From an uncultured bacterium (GTDB lineage Bacteria; Verrucomicrobiota; Lentisphaeria; Victivallales; Victivallaceae), in assembly GCA_949286445.1 (NCBI GenBank), contig CASECL010000310.1, forward strand, positions 1 through 7,343: a DNA stretch of 7,343 nucleotides, given 5' to 3'. The notes below the pieces were generated by a model that saw only the letters and a list, made by a program, of their open reading frames with translations, ran no database searches and had not been told where the DNA came from. Each line of letters begins with the position of its first letter. Position 1 is the first letter of the stretch. Below are positions 6,475 to 7,343 of the stretch, piece after piece. The position numbers were made by a program, and so were the translations under genes.

Positions 6475-7343
6475 TTATTTCCCGGTTTTACTGGAAAATT
6501 CTTCAACGGTTCTTTTTATTCCCTGTTCCAGAGATATTTCCGGATGCCATCCCAAGTCATTTGCCCGGCTGGAATCCATGAGTTTCCGGTACATCCCGTC
6601 CGGCTTGGAAATATCCCATTTGATTTTCCCCTTAAACCCGGCGGCGGCGGCGATCTTCTCCGCCAACTCCCGGATGGTGATATCACTGCCGTAACCGATG
6701 TTGATAACTTCCGGCTGATCATGATGCTGCATAAAGTAGTAAATTGCGTTGGCCACATCATCAACATGGAGAAATTCACGCAACGGCTTTCCGCTGCCCC
6801 ACAGCAGCTCTTCTTCCCGGTTTTCTGCTGCCGCTTCAACGAAACGCCGTATCAGAGCCGGGAACACATGGCTGTTTTCCGGGTCATAATTATCATTTGT
6901 CCCATAAAGGTTGCATGGCATCAGGCTTATTGTATTCCAGCCGTACTGGCGGCTTAAGTAAAGACAGAGTTTATACCCGGCAATCTTTGCCAGGGCGTAT
7001 CCCTCGTTGGTTGGCTCCAACGGTCCAGTGAGGAGATACTCTTCTTTAATCGGCTGGGGCGCCTGACAGGGATAGATGCAGCTTGACCCCAGAAAACAAA
7101 ACTTTTTTACCCCGTTCAGGTAACTTTGCATAATTACGTTATTCTGAATTTCCAGATTTTCCAGCAGAAATTCGGCACAATGTTTTTGGTTGGCCATAAT
7201 ACCGCCGACTTTTGCCCCGGCAAGAATAACATACTCCGGTTTTTCCGACTGAAAAAATGCTTTGACTGCCGCCTGATCACGCAAATCCAGTTCCTGATGC
7301 GAGCGCTTGATTATACAGTTATAACCTTCCCGTTCAAACTTGC
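6475..7343 (-). CDS. fcl: GDP-L-fucose synthase (5' end cut by the window edge)
   Basis: The enzyme converts GDP-4-keto-6-deoxymannose to GDP-L-fucose with NADPH by 3,5-epimerisation and 4-reduction in the cytosol. The frame is open to the right edge, giving 288 visible residues. Numbered from the first visible codon, the catalytic features are GSSCIYP (85-91), NEGYALAKIAG (112-122) with the SDR Tyr115 and Lys119, and ENSHVFPALIRRF (155-167) with His158. These correspond to Ser107, Cys109, Tyr136, Lys140 and His179 of the E. coli enzyme with a constant offset of 21, so about 21 N-terminal residues, including the GxxGxxG NADP-binding loop, lie beyond the window. AKVGGIMAN (43-51) and LREFLHVDD are also family hallmarks. 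A TTG inside the frame at about 7284 should not be taken as the start. GDP-mannose dehydratase (gmd), the usual partner, is not in the window and may lie upstream. Confidence 0.95.
   Translation of the reverse strand, partial: KFEREGYNCIIKRSHQELDLRDQAAVKAFFQSEKPEYVILAGAKVGGIMANQKHCAEFLLENLEIQNNVIMQSYLNGVKKFCFLGSSCIYPCQAPQPIKEEYLLTGPLEPTNEGYALAKIAGYKLCLYLSRQYGWNTISLMPCNLYGTNDNYDPENSHVFPALIRRFVEAAAENREEELLWGSGKPLREFLHVDDVANAIYYFMQHHDQPEVINIGYGSDITIRELAEKIAAAAGFKGKIKWDISKPDGMYRKLMDSSRANDLGWHPEISLEQGIKRTVEEFSSKTGK

Noticed and set aside
6442..6957. 171-residue plus-strand reading frame
   Set aside because: It lies almost entirely opposite the fucose synthase gene, which has unmistakable motifs; it shows no family motif of its own and is a shadow frame.
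7282..7284. TTG codon as the start of the fucose synthase
   Set aside because: The frame upstream is open and encodes residues that align with the conserved N-terminal part of the family; the real start is beyond the window edge.
1..7343. CRISPR array, tRNA, rRNA, complete insertion sequence or toxin-antitoxin pair
   Set aside because: No regularly spaced repeats, tRNA-like cloverleaf, rRNA segment, terminal inverted repeats with an intact transposase, or paired small genes were recognised on either strand.
1..7343. High frequency of CCGG as a possible functional motif
   Set aside because: It is spread evenly through coding sequence and is explained by use of CCG, GGC and CGG codons; no clustering was noticed apart from the 2298-2340 hairpins.

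Overview
The window is a single-direction block of surface-polysaccharide (O-antigen, capsule or exopolysaccharide) genes. Every gene I can support is on the minus strand, so transcription runs from high to low coordinates. The organism cannot be named from the sequence. Moderate GC by eye and GGAG Shine-Dalgarno motifs before two start codons argue for an SD-using bacterium rather than a typical Bacteroidota. The gene set (flippase, O-antigen polymerase/ligase-like protein, GDP-fucose synthase) suggests a Gram-negative. A PVC-type gut lineage such as Lentisphaerota is possible, but this is a weak guess.

Order in the direction of transcription: (1) GDP-L-fucose synthase, cut by the right edge of the window; (2) a 137-bp gap; (3) a Wzx-like flippase; (4) a polysaccharide pyruvyl transferase family protein, whose GTG start overlaps the flippase stop; (5) an iron-sulfur protein of the coenzyme F420 hydrogenase beta-subunit family, 6 bp further on; (6) a 214-bp gap rich in inverted repeats; (7) an O-antigen polymerase/ligase-like membrane protein; (8) a GT39-like membrane glycosyltransferase, overlapping the previous gene by 11 bp and cut by the left edge.

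The parts fit one pathway. Fucose synthase supplies GDP-L-fucose. The pyruvyl transferase and iron-sulfur proteins probably modify a sugar or repeat unit. The flippase exports lipid-linked units, the polymerase/ligase joins or transfers them, and the GT39-like protein adds a sugar from a polyprenyl-linked donor. Cytosolic GT2/GT4 glycosyltransferases and GDP-mannose dehydratase are not in the window and presumably lie outside it.

The most notable feature is the GT39-like gene. Its frame closes at 217, but the adjacent frame stays open from there to the window edge and encodes what looks like the rest of the same protein. Removing one T from a run of six (233-238) would restore one frame. The second most notable feature is the gap at 2213-2426, which holds nested inverted repeats and a frame that stays open for 77 codons past the iron-sulfur gene's stop. 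I see no clear sign of a wholly new system; this is mostly a recognisable polysaccharide locus with one poorly understood enzyme pair.
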